Source: Acidimicrobiia bacterium (GTDB lineage: Bacteria > Actinomycetota > Acidimicrobiia > Spongiisociales > UBA5794). Taken from it: a stretch of DNA of 34,028 nt. Where the stretch lies: contig JALVQZ010000165.1 in the NCBI GenBank assembly GCA_027036355.1, positions 1 through 34,028 of the forward strand. Direction: 5' to 3'. Shown piece after piece: positions 27,404-34,028 of the stretch. Below the pieces are notes generated by a model. That model was not told the DNA's origin. It saw nothing but the letters and a program-made list of their open reading frames with translations, and ran no database searches. The first letter of the stretch is position 1, and the number at the start of each line of letters is the position of its first letter. The translations under genes were made by a program, and so were the position numbers.

Positions 27404-27780
27404 TACTTCTTGACCTTCTTCTTTCCGGCGATCGGTGCCCGCCGACCCTTCCGGGTCCTGGCGTTGGTGTGCGTCCGCTGTCCACGGACGGGCAGGCCGC
27501 GGCGATGCCGCAGACCCTGGTAGGAGCCGATCTCGATCTTGCGCTTGATGTTCTGGGCGACCTCACGACGCAGATCGCCTTCGACCTCGAAGTTGGCGTC
27601 GATGAACTGGCGGATGCGCAGCACCTCGGAATCCGTGAGATCACGGACCTTCGTGCTCGGATCGATCTCGAGCGCCTCGACGATCTTGGATGCCGAGCTG
27701 CGTCCGATCCCGTAGATGTACGTGAGGGCGATATCGATCCGCTTGTCTCTTGGAAGGTCTACACCGGCGATCCGGGCCAT
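27403..27780 (-). CDS. rpsM: 30S ribosomal protein S13
   Basis: 125 residues from ATG 27780: [33 protein letters not shown], then the C-terminal [20 protein letters not shown] and the basic tail [15 protein letters not shown] precedes the start; the longer open frame to 27846 overlaps rpmJ and is rejected. Confidence 0.98.
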   Translation of the reverse strand: MARIAGVDLPRDKRIDIALTYIYGIGRSSASKIVEALEIDPSTKVRDLTDSEVLRIRQFIDANFEVEGDLRREVAQNIKRKIEIGSYQGLRHRRGLPVRGQRTHTNARTRKGRRAPIAGKKKVKK

Positions 27781-27787
27781 TTCGCTC

Positions 27788-27904
27788 CTACCCCTGACGC
27801 TGCTTGTGCCGCGGGTTGCGCGGGCAGATGACCCACACCCGACCATGCCGCCGAACGATCCGGCAGTGCTCGCACATCTTCTTGACTGACGCTGAGACTT
27901 TCAT
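27788..27904 (-). CDS. rpmJ: 50S ribosomal protein L36
   Basis: 38 residues: [19 protein letters not shown] and the rest of the L36 fold. Zinc ligands Cys 11, Cys 14, Cys 27 and His 33 are present (C+ form). The frame is open upstream to 28021 with an in-frame ATG at 27991, but L36 length is very constant, so ATG 27904 is preferred despite a weak ribosome site (ACAGG). rpsM follows after 7 bases. infA, usually just upstream, is missing. Confidence 0.97.
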   Translation of the reverse strand: MKVSASVKKMCEHCRIVRRHGRVWVICPRNPRHKQRQG

Positions 27905-28028
27905 CGGTACCTGTCGCTGATCGGTCGGGGCGGTCGGACGTCGCTCCGCCCGGAACAGGACGTTCGGGAGCGGCTCGACGGCGGTCCGCATCGACGCGTC
28001 GTCGTCTTCCTTCTGCCACACAGGAACA

Positions 28029-28046
28029 CGGCCCGGCTCCGGGCCG
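28029..28046. terminator. palindromic hairpin between the Thr-rich lipoprotein and rpmJ
   Basis: CGGCCCGG (28029-28036) and CCGGGCCG (28039-28046) are perfect complements with a 2-base loop. It may terminate the lipoprotein transcript (stop at 28094); it also begins right at the predicted start of the rpmJ transcript, so it could be a 5' protecting hairpin. Confidence 0.5.
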
Positions 28047-28053
28047 AGACGGA

Positions 28054-28083
28054 ATCATAGGGATGGCCCGAGGCTAACGGCAA
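28054..28083 (-). promoter_or_regulatory. promoter of the rpmJ-rpsM-rpsK-rpsD-rpoA-rplQ operon
   Basis: TTGCCG (28083-28078), 18-base spacer, TATGAT (28059-28054) on the minus strand: the best vegetative promoter match in the window. The start would be near 28047, giving a leader of about 143 bases to rpmJ. It overlaps the region just after the lipoprotein stop. Confidence 0.6.
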
Positions 28084-28093
28084 ATCCCGTCGA

Positions 28094-28867
28094 TCACTCC
28101 CCGCAGCCGCTGCCGCCGTTGATCGACGTGACGAGGTCGTCGTCGCCCAGGCCGGTGGTGTAGCCCCAGAGACCGGTCGAGGGGTAGAGGAGGACGGACC
28201 AGAACCCCGTCGATGGATCGAAGGACGCCTCCTCGAGCGCCAGGTCGGGTCCGTACGCGGCGCGGAGCTCGGCGACGGTGGAGCCGACGGTGATGCCCTC
28301 CGGCGTCGCCGCCGCCGGCGGTGCGCCCGTGTACGAGAAGGCGAAGAAATGGGGTACGCCGCCGAGCCAGAAGTCGGTGTCGGCCGTGGTGAGGAACATC
28401 GACAACCCGCCCCACCGGACGACCCGCACCTCGGGCGGAGGGCACACACCGAAGGGCGAGGACAGGGCGTCCACCCAGCCCGAGTCCTCGTCGGGGGCAT
28501 CGAGAACGGCCGACACCGCGGCGACCGCCTCGTCGGCGGGAAGACCGAAGTAGACCCACTCCGGGCCGGAGAAGACCCACTCCGGAGCGGCGGAGATACC
28601 CTCGCGCGTCAGGGTCACGGCGGGCGGCGCCGTCGTGGTCGTGGTGGTGGTCGTCGCGACGGAGGTCGTGGTGGTGGTCGCGGCCGTCGTCGTCGTCGGC
28701 GGCGGCGGCGTCGTCGTGGTGGTCGGCGCGGCGGTCGTGGTGGTCGGCGCCGTCGTCGTGATGGTGGGCGCCGTGGTCGTGGTGGTCGGCGCGACGCTGG
28801 TTCCGGTGTCGGCGGCCGAACCGCATGCGGCCACCAGGAGCGCGAGGACGACGAACGTTCGGATCAC
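28094..28867 (-). CDS. hypothetical lipoprotein with Thr-rich linker
   Basis: 257 residues from GTG 28867 (AGGGGGGAG upstream). Signal peptide with lipobox LLVAAC (Cys 15), a spacer of about 55 residues that is mostly Thr broken by Ala and Pro (residues 27-82), then a globular domain of about 175 residues with EWVFSGPEWVYFGLPADEAV, two cysteines (FGVCPPP and GGSGCGE) that could pair, and VGSTVAELRAAYGPD. Predicted surface-anchored protein held off the membrane by the linker. No known domain is recognised. It sits where infA would be expected, transcribed in the operon direction but with its own divergent promoter region (TAGGGT at 28906-28901). Confidence 0.85.
   Translation of the reverse strand: MIRTFVVLALLVAACGSAADTGTSVAPTTTTTAPTITTTAPTTTTAAPTTTTTPPPPTTTTAATTTTTSVATTTTTTTTAPPAVTLTREGISAAPEWVFSGPEWVYFGLPADEAVAAVSAVLDAPDEDSGWVDALSSPFGVCPPPEVRVVRWGGLSMFLTTADTDFWLGGVPHFFAFSYTGAPPAAATPEGITVGSTVAELRAAYGPDLALEEASFDPSTGFWSVLLYPSTGLWGYTTGLGDDDLVTSINGGSGCGE
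28622..28789 (-). repeat. Thr-codon low-complexity tract
   Basis: In-frame run of ACC/ACG-type codons encoding residues 27-82 of the lipoprotein; about 35 of the first 53 residues are Thr. Nearly alternating gtc/gtg/ggt text on the plus strand gives spurious open frames. Such linkers are common in actinobacterial surface lipoproteins. Confidence 0.9.
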
Positions 28868-28927
28868 GGGTGACTCCCCCCTCTCGGTTCGGACGGCAGC
28901 ACCCTACCGCCTCCGGTGCCGATGGGG

Positions 28928-28933
28928 TAGCGT
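28928..28933 (+). promoter_or_regulatory. candidate -10 of a leaderless HAD transcript
   Basis: TAGCGT ends 6 bases before ATG 28940, with no ribosome site between, so the transcript would begin at the start codon. Confidence 0.45.
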
Positions 28934-28939
28934 TCGAGC

Positions 28940-29602
28940 ATGCATCGGGTGGTCGTCTTCGACGTCAACGAGACCCTCCTCGACCTCGCCCCGATCCGGC
29001 GGGGCTTCGCCGAGCTGTTCGGGGACGAACGCCTCGCCGGCGATTGGTTCCGCACGCTCCTCCAGCTCTCCTTCGTCTCCGTCATCGTCGAGGACCATCG
29101 CCCCTTCACGGAGCTGGCCGCCGCCGCCTTCGACATGACGGCGCAGCGAATCGACCGCTCCGTCGATCCCGCCGAACGGGACGCGGTCCTCGGCCGGATC
29201 CGGGAGCTCCCACCCCATCCCGACGTGCTCCCCGCCATCGAACGCCTCGCCGCCGCCGGGATCCCCATGGCGGCGCTGACCAACTCGCCCCAGGCGACGG
29301 CCGAGGCACAGCTCACCAACGCCGGGATCGCCCCCTTCCTCTCGCACATCATGTCCGTCGACCTCGTCGGGCGCTTCAAGCCGCACCCCTCCGTCTACCG
29401 GACCGCCGCCGCTCGACTGGCGATCCCGATCGATCACATGGTGATGGTGGCCGCCCACGACTGGGACGTCGCCGGAGCGATGCATGCCGGCGCGGCGGGA
29501 GCGTTCGTGGCCCGACCCGGGCAGGTCCTCAGCCCGTTGCAACCCGAGCCGGCGTTCGTCGTCGCCGACCTCGGTCAGCTCGCCGACGCCCTCGGCGCCT
29601 GA
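28940..29602 (+). CDS. haloacid dehalogenase-like hydrolase (type II family)
   Basis: 220 residues. HAD motif I FDVNETLLD (nucleophile Asp 8), alpha-helical cap (about 15-90), motif II ALTNSP, motif III KPHPSVYRTAA (Lys), motif IV AAHDWDVAGAMHAG. The pattern matches proteins annotated as haloacid dehalogenase type II, with the nucleophile preceded and followed as in that group. Whether it dehalogenates or acts as a phosphatase is not decidable; the SSNGWD of proven dehalogenases is AAHDWD here. Probably leaderless; followed by tandem hairpins. Confidence 0.88.
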   Translation: MHRVVVFDVNETLLDLAPIRRGFAELFGDERLAGDWFRTLLQLSFVSVIVEDHRPFTELAAAAFDMTAQRIDRSVDPAERDAVLGRIRELPPHPDVLPAIERLAAAGIPMAALTNSPQATAEAQLTNAGIAPFLSHIMSVDLVGRFKPHPSVYRTAAARLAIPIDHMVMVAAHDWDVAGAMHAGAAGAFVARPGQVLSPLQPEPAFVVADLGQLADALGA

Positions 29603-29610
29603 TCGCGGAA

Positions 29611-29647
29611 GGTCCCACGTCCGGGGACCGGTCGGGACGTTCGTCCC
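29611..29647 (+). terminator. tandem hairpins after the HAD gene
   Basis: GGTCCC (29611-29616)/GGGACC (29624-29629) and directly after it GGGACG (29634-29639)/CGTCCC (29642-29647). Both are perfect six-base stems with small loops, 8 bases after the HAD stop. Likely a terminator region without a T-run. Confidence 0.5.
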
Positions 29648-29674
29648 TGGTCGCCGGCCCGTGGCGATGGTTCG

Positions 29675-30922
29675 ATGAGGGGAACGAGGAGGTGTCCCCT
29701 GATCGCCCGTTTCGATCTCTTCCCGGTCGCGTCCCCGATCCACGACGCCGCCGCGCTGGAGACGATCGTCGCCCGCTACCGCGACGTCGTCGAGCGGCTG
29801 GGCGGGCGGCTCGTCGACGTCCTCGATCCCTCCGGACCTCCGACGATGCTCTTCGTCCTCACCGGCGGCACCGAGCATCGGATCCTGGAACTGTGGGACC
29901 GTGAGCTCGGACGCCACCGCTTCGTGACCCTCGCGGCCCATCCCGACCAGAACTCCCTCCCGGCCGCCCTCGAGGCCCTGGCCCGGATCCGCCAGCTCGG
30001 CGGCCGGGGACGCATCGTGTACCTGCCCGGCCCCGATCGAGCCGCTCCGCTCCTCGACGAGGCCGTCCACGACCTCGCCGTCGACGACCGCCTGCGCAGG
30101 ACCAGGATCGGTCTGATCGGCCAGCCGTCGGACTGGCTCGTGGCTTCGAATCCCGACCCGAAGATCGTGCGACGCGTCTGGGGCCCCGAGCTGGTGTCGA
30201 TCGACCTCGAGCGGGTGTACGACCGGTTCTCGCCCGACGCGGCGATGGCCGCCGATCTGCTGTCGGGAGCCGCCGCATCCGATCGACCGCTCGGCGAGAT
30301 GGACCGCGCCGGCGGGATCTACGACGCCCTCCGGGACCTGATCGACGAGGAACGCCTCGACTCGATCTCCCTCCGCTGCTTCGACCTGATCTCGGTCCTC
30401 GGCACGACCGGCTGCGTTGCGCTCTCCGAGCTCAACGACGAAGGCCTCACGGCAGGATGCGAAGGAGACGTGGTCTCCACCGTCGGCATGCTGTGGACGC
30501 GGCTCCTCCTCGGAACGGTCCCGTGGATGGCGAACCCTGCCCGGATCGACGTCGACGCTTCCACCGTCCTGCTCGCCCACTGCACGGTGCCCAGGAAGCT
30601 CGTCACCTCGTATCGACTCGAGACCCACTTCGAGTCGGACCGGGGAGTCGGCATCGACGGGACGATCCCGCCCGGCCCGGTGACGCTGCTGCGGATCGGC
30701 GGAAAGGAGCTCGACCGCCTCTGGCTCTCGCAAGGAACGATCGTTCCGTCGGAGCACCCCGACGGCCTGTGCCGCACCCAGATGACCGTCGAAGTGACCG
30801 AGGGCGACGGGCTCGACCAGGTCCTCGACGACCCGCTGGGGAACCACATCGTCGCCGTGGTCGGGCATCACGCGGAACGACTCCGCGCCTGGTGGCGTCG
30901 GTTCGTCGCCCCGGTCGACTGA
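29675..30922 (+). CDS. L-fucose/L-arabinose isomerase-like protein, function unknown
   Basis: 415 residues from ATG 29675. The two-domain sugar-isomerase-like layout is suggested by an N-terminal Rossmann-type half (TMLFVLTGGTEHRILEL, IGLIGQPSDWLVASN) and a C-terminal half with GCVALSELNDEGLTAGCEGD, LWTRLLLGTVPWMANPARID, LAHCTVPRKL and HTVGIDG-like segments; CEGD plus the downstream HC are placed as in FucI-type proteins that bind metal at Glu, Asp and His. The substrate is unknown. Start uncertain: no ribosome site precedes ATG 29675, whereas GAGGAGG (29686-29692) sits six bases before an in-frame CTG (29699). No sugar-pathway partners nearby. Confidence 0.6.
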   Translation: MRGTRRCPLIARFDLFPVASPIHDAAALETIVARYRDVVERLGGRLVDVLDPSGPPTMLFVLTGGTEHRILELWDRELGRHRFVTLAAHPDQNSLPAALEALARIRQLGGRGRIVYLPGPDRAAPLLDEAVHDLAVDDRLRRTRIGLIGQPSDWLVASNPDPKIVRRVWGPELVSIDLERVYDRFSPDAAMAADLLSGAAASDRPLGEMDRAGGIYDALRDLIDEERLDSISLRCFDLISVLGTTGCVALSELNDEGLTAGCEGDVVSTVGMLWTRLLLGTVPWMANPARIDVDASTVLLAHCTVPRKLVTSYRLETHFESDRGVGIDGTIPPGPVTLLRIGGKELDRLWLSQGTIVPSEHPDGLCRTQMTVEVTEGDGLDQVLDDPLGNHIVAVVGHHAERLRAWWRRFVAPVD

Positions 30923-30949
30923 CGACGGGACCCGGCCCGCGGCCGAGAC

Positions 30950-31672
30950 CTACTCTCCGGCGAGTCGTTCCACCGCCGCTGCGAGCCTGGCCACCTCGGC
31001 ACGCAGCAACGCGATCTCGGCCTGCTCCTCGGCGACCTCCTCGCCGCCGAACATCGACGCCAGCGCTCCGGCGACGGTCCCGAGGGCGGCGAGACCGACG
31101 AGCATCATGATCACCCCTGCGAACCGACCGATCGGGGTCGTCGGGACGAGATCGCCGAACCCGACCGTCGTGAACGTGACGATCGACCACCAGAGGGTGT
31201 CCCCCAGGGTCCGGAAACCGGCCTCGGGTGGCTCGGCCCGCAGCAGGATGATCGACGACACGAACGACGACCCGGCCAGGACGATCGCCATCGGCCCGAG
31301 GCGGTCCAGCAGGAACCGCAGCCGCTCACCGAGTCGGGTCGCGGTGGCGAGCCGGAGCAGCCGGGCGAGACGGAACACCGCCAGGAACGCCGTGTTGCCG
31401 ACCGCCGGCACGACGTACCAAGGGAACGTGAAGACGACGATGAACAGGTCGAACAGACCCACGCCCGAGCGCAGGTACCGGCGATCGAGACGCAGCCGCA
31501 CGGCGAGGTCGACGACGAACACGGCCCATGCCGCGAGGTCGACGACGAGCAACAGGCCGATCCGGCCGGCCGGGAGCACCACGGCGGCGACGAGCGGAGC
31601 CAGCGCCGCGACGACGATGGGCCCCCGCGCGCGCCGATCCCAGCGAACGAGCGCCTCGGAGGGTGCGGCCAT
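30950..31672 (-). CDS. voltage-gated-type potassium channel
   Basis: 240 residues. S1-S4 region: helices at about 17-35, 38-60 and 74-90, then an Arg-rich S4 (FRLARLLRLATATRLGERLRF, residues 100-120), S5 (127-144), pore loop with selectivity filter TTVGFGD (168-174) and S6 (184-206). The C-terminus (about 212-240) is a heptad-like helix rich in Ala, Glu and Leu, a probable tetramerisation coiled coil. This is the compact six-helix bacterial Kv architecture. Converges with the isomerase-like gene; map lies 46 bases upstream on the same strand. Confidence 0.92.
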   Translation of the reverse strand: MAAPSEALVRWDRRARGPIVVAALAPLVAAVVLPAGRIGLLLVVDLAAWAVFVVDLAVRLRLDRRYLRSGVGLFDLFIVVFTFPWYVVPAVGNTAFLAVFRLARLLRLATATRLGERLRFLLDRLGPMAIVLAGSSFVSSIILLRAEPPEAGFRTLGDTLWWSIVTFTTVGFGDLVPTTPIGRFAGVIMMLVGLAALGTVAGALASMFGGEEVAEEQAEIALLRAEVARLAAAVERLAGE

Positions 31673-31718
31673 GCGGGCGAGGATATCGACGACGCCGGCG
31701 CCGCCAAAGGACCCGGCG

Positions 31719-32498
31719 TCAGAGCAGGACCGGCTCGGGGAGCGTCGACACCTTCGGTCCCTCGGGGGTGATGAGCACGGTGTGTTCGAAGTGCGCCGAC
31801 AGGCTCCCGTCGGCGGTCACCACGGTCCATCCGTCGTCGAGCACGGCCGTTTCGGCGCCGCCGAGGTTGAACATCGGCTCGATGGCCAGGGCCCATCCCT
31901 CCTTCAGCTTCATCCCCTTGCCCGGCTTGCCGTAGTTGGGAACGTTGGGCGCCTCGTGCATCTGGCGCCCGATCCCGTGGCCGATGTACTCGCGCACGAC
32001 ACCGTAGCCGTGAGGTTCGGCGGTCGTCTCGATCGCGTGCCCGATGTCCCCGAGACGGTTACCCGCCTTGGCCTGCCGGAGCCCGTTCCACAGCGCCTGT
32101 TCGGTCGCCACGAGCAGCTCCCGCACCTCGTCGGGCACCTCCCCGATCGCCATCGTGAAGGCGGCATCGCCATGCCATCCTTCGTAGATGGCGCCGGCGT
32201 CGACCGACAGGATGTCACCTTCCCGGAGCCGGTAGTCGCCCGGGATGCCGTGCACGATGATGTTGTTCGGCGACGTGCAGATGGTCGCCGGGTAGCCGTG
32301 GTAGCCCAGGAACGACGGCCGGCAACCGTGTTCGCCGATGACCTCGGCGGCGATCGCGTCGAGTTCCTTCATCGACACGCCCGGTTCGGCAGCCCGACGC
32401 ACGGCTTCGTGAACCGCCGCGACGCACCGACCGGCGACCTCCATCTTGGCGAAGTCGTCGGCGGACTTGGTGGTGATGACCTTGGTTCCGAGGCTCAT
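31719..32498 (-). CDS. map: methionine aminopeptidase type I
   Basis: 259 residues. Removes the initiator Met from nascent proteins. Metal ligands: LSVDAG and WHGDAAF (two Asp), GHGIGRQMHEAP (His), LAIEPM (Glu), HFEHTVLIT (Glu). No N-terminal zinc finger, so the class Ia form. The start overlaps the adk stop by ATGA, giving the classic secY-adk-map order; the following infA is absent. Confidence 0.98.
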   Translation of the reverse strand: MSLGTKVITTKSADDFAKMEVAGRCVAAVHEAVRRAAEPGVSMKELDAIAAEVIGEHGCRPSFLGYHGYPATICTSPNNIIVHGIPGDYRLREGDILSVDAGAIYEGWHGDAAFTMAIGEVPDEVRELLVATEQALWNGLRQAKAGNRLGDIGHAIETTAEPHGYGVVREYIGHGIGRQMHEAPNVPNYGKPGKGMKLKEGWALAIEPMFNLGGAETAVLDDGWTVVTADGSLSAHFEHTVLITPEGPKVSTLPEPVLL

Positions 32499-33058
32499 GG
32501 GGTTCTCGCGAGGGTGAGGACGATGCGGGCGAACACGTCCTCGATGGTACCGACCCCGTCGACCCTGACGACACGGTCGCCGTAGTGATCGACGAGCGGT
32601 TCGGTCTCCTCGCGATACACCTGCAGCCGCCGCCGGATGGTCTCCTCCGTGTCGTCCGCCCGCCCCTGCTCGCGTGCCCGATTGAGCAGACGGGCGACGA
32701 GCTCGTCCTCGGGGACCTCGAGGAGCAACGCGATCTCGATGGCGCCTTCGCCGACGGCTTCGTCGAGCGCCTCGGCCTGATCGATGGTGCGAGGGAAGCC
32801 GTCGAGCAGATAGCCGCAGGCGGCGTCGGGTTCGGCGAGCCGTTCCTCCACCAGGGCGACGACGAGGTCGTCGGGCACCAGGTCGCCGCGGGCCATGATC
32901 GCCTCGGCCCGCCGCCCGAGGTCCGTACCGGCCGCCACGGCGGCGCGCAGCATGTCCCCGGTCGAGATGTGCGGGACCCCCAGCGCTCGAGCCAGCATCG
33001 ACGCCTGGGTTCCCTTCCCGGCCCCGGGGGGCCCGAGGAAGAGGATGCGGCGACCCAT
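32495..33058 (-). CDS. adk: adenylate kinase
   Basis: 187 residues: P-loop LGPPGAGKGTQA, ISTGDMLRAAV, LLDGFPRTIDQAEAL, and the short lid form RAREQGRADDTEETIRRRL without a zinc-binding insert. Interconverts ATP, AMP and ADP. Lies 13 bases after secY and is coupled to map. Confidence 0.98.
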   Translation of the reverse strand: MGRRILFLGPPGAGKGTQASMLARALGVPHISTGDMLRAAVAAGTDLGRRAEAIMARGDLVPDDLVVALVEERLAEPDAACGYLLDGFPRTIDQAEALDEAVGEGAIEIALLLEVPEDELVARLLNRAREQGRADDTEETIRRRLQVYREETEPLVDHYGDRVVRVDGVGTIEDVFARIVLTLARTP

Positions 33059-33071
33059 CAGTCCACCACCA

Positions 33072-34028
33072 TCAGGACAGGAAGCCCTCGTAGTTCCGCA
33101 TCATCAGCTGCGACTCGATCTGCTTGGTCGTCTCCAGTGCGACCCCGGCCACGATGATGATCGACACGCCCGACAAGCCCACCGGGACGTTCCACAGGTA
33201 GCCGAAGAGCGAGGGGGTGATCGTCACGACCGCCAGGTACAGGGCTCCGGGGAGGGTGATGCGGCTCAGCACGTGTTCGAGGTACCGCACCGTCGCCCGT
33301 CCCGGCCGGATGCCGGGGATGAAGCCGCCCTGGCGTTGGATCATGTCGGCCTGACGCTCGGGGTCGAACTGGATGGCCGTGTAGAAGTAGGTGAAGAAGA
33401 CCACGAGCAGGGCCAGGACGAGGATGTACCAGATCGAGGGAGAGAACCCGCCTCCCGCACCGGACGACAGCAGGTTGTTGTTGATCCAGTTCCGCACCGA
33501 GTTGCCCCAACCCGTCGGAGGGAGCACCGAGGCCATCAGCGCCGGGAAGTACATGATGCTCGTGGCGAAGATCACCGGGATCACGCCCGCCATGTTGACC
33601 TTCAGCGGGATGTAGGTCGACTGCCCGCCGAGGACCTTGCGACCCCGCACCCGGCGTGAGAACTGCACCGGGATCCTCCGCTGCCCTTGCTCGATGAAGA
33701 TGATCCCCACCGTCAAGGCGAGCATGACCGCCAGGATGACGATGAACTGGTAGGGCTGGGAGTTCACGCGCAGGATCCCGAGCTGGGACGGGATCTGGCT
33801 GACGATGCTGACGAAGATGAGCAGCGACATGCCGTTGCCGATGCCTCGCTGGGTGATCAGCTCGCCCATCCACATGAGCAACGCCGTCCCGGCCGTCATG
33901 GTGACGACGATCAGGATGATATTCCTCGTCGTGAAGTCGGGGACCAGATCCACCCCGTTGGTGAGCTGTCCGGAGTGGAACAGGAAGGTGAAGCCCATCG
34001 ACTGGAGCAGCGCCAAGATGACCGTGAC
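33072..34028 (-). CDS. secY: preprotein translocase subunit SecY, C-terminal part
   Basis: 318 codons visible before the stop; the N-terminal part lies beyond the right edge. The visible protein covers about helices 3-10: VTMTAGTALLMWMGELIT, QRGIGNGMSLLIF, GQRRIPVQFSRR, YIPLKVNMAGVIPVIFATS, PERQADMIQRQGGFIPGIRP and the C-terminal IESQLMMRNYEGFL. Core channel of the Sec machinery in the cytoplasmic membrane. Nothing unusual. Confidence 0.98.
   Translation of the reverse strand, partial: VTVILALLQSMGFTFLFHSGQLTNGVDLVPDFTTRNIILIVVTMTAGTALLMWMGELITQRGIGNGMSLLIFVSIVSQIPSQLGILRVNSQPYQFIVILAVMLALTVGIIFIEQGQRRIPVQFSRRVRGRKVLGGQSTYIPLKVNMAGVIPVIFATSIMYFPALMASVLPPTGWGNSVRNWINNNLLSSGAGGGFSPSIWYILVLALLVVFFTYFYTAIQFDPERQADMIQRQGGFIPGIRPGRATVRYLEHVLSRITLPGALYLAVVTITPSLFGYLWNVPVGLSGVSIIIVAGVALETTKQIESQLMMRNYEGFLS

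Noticed and set aside
28635-28800. Short repeated GTGGTGGTCG-like units that resemble a tandem or CRISPR-like array
   Set aside because: They are Thr codons of the lipoprotein linker, without equal spacers or unit length.

Overview
The window is high-GC DNA that reads as a deep-branching actinobacterial chromosome, possibly Acidimicrobiia. The placement rests on four things: the housekeeping order secY-adk-map / rpmJ-rpsM-rpsK-rpsD-rpoA-rplQ / truA / rplM-rpsI-glmM-glmS-acpS-nnr / alr, frequent GTG starts, -10 boxes of TAnnnT form, and lipoproteins with Thr-rich linkers. It is an inference; no rRNA is present.

Minus-strand backbone. Read from right to left, the minus strand is one long chain of housekeeping genes: translocation (secY), adenylate kinase, methionine aminopeptidase, ribosomal proteins and RNA polymerase alpha, tRNA pseudouridylation, aminosugar synthesis for the cell wall (glmM, glmS), acyl-carrier activation (acpS), NAD(P)HX repair (nnr) and alanine racemase. 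Four accessory blocks interrupt it: (1) 28094-31672, a Thr-rich lipoprotein, a HAD hydrolase, a fucose-isomerase-like protein and a K+ channel, between map and rpmJ, where infA is absent; (2) 19947-25041, a Yip1-type membrane protein, a NUDIX hydrolase, a TakP-like TRAP transporter and a universal stress protein, between rplQ and truA; (3) a beta-CASP RNase between truA and rplM; (4) 1699-11499, a plus-strand respiratory block between nnr and alr.

Respiratory block. It carries a three-subunit ba3-type oxygen reductase (including a 49-residue IIa-like subunit), a lipoprotein cytochrome c, an Rrf2-type regulator with three cysteines placed like Fe-S ligands, and a clade II nitrous oxide reductase operon nosZ-nosB-nosD-nosF-nosY-nosL. 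The genes are mostly coupled by 1-4 nt overlaps. NosZ, NosL and the cytochrome c are predicted lipoproteins and NosD has a C-terminal anchor, as suits a cell without a conventional periplasm. The layout suggests one electron-transfer module serving O2 and N2O.

Main discovery. The 267-nt gap between glmM and glmS holds a sequence that folds as a glmS self-cleaving ribozyme (15323 to 15179, minus strand), with the conserved core, P1, P2, P2.2 and a P3-P4 domain in GC-rich form. This class is best known from Firmicutes. A second candidate RNA switch, two mutually exclusive hairpins with the distal one covering the Shine-Dalgarno sequence, lies in the short leader of rplM-rpsI.

No gene-free stretch exceeds 300 bases. 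No tRNA, rRNA, CRISPR array, insertion sequence or phage gene was seen. Genes at both ends (a P1-family peptidase at the left, secY at the right) are cut by the window.
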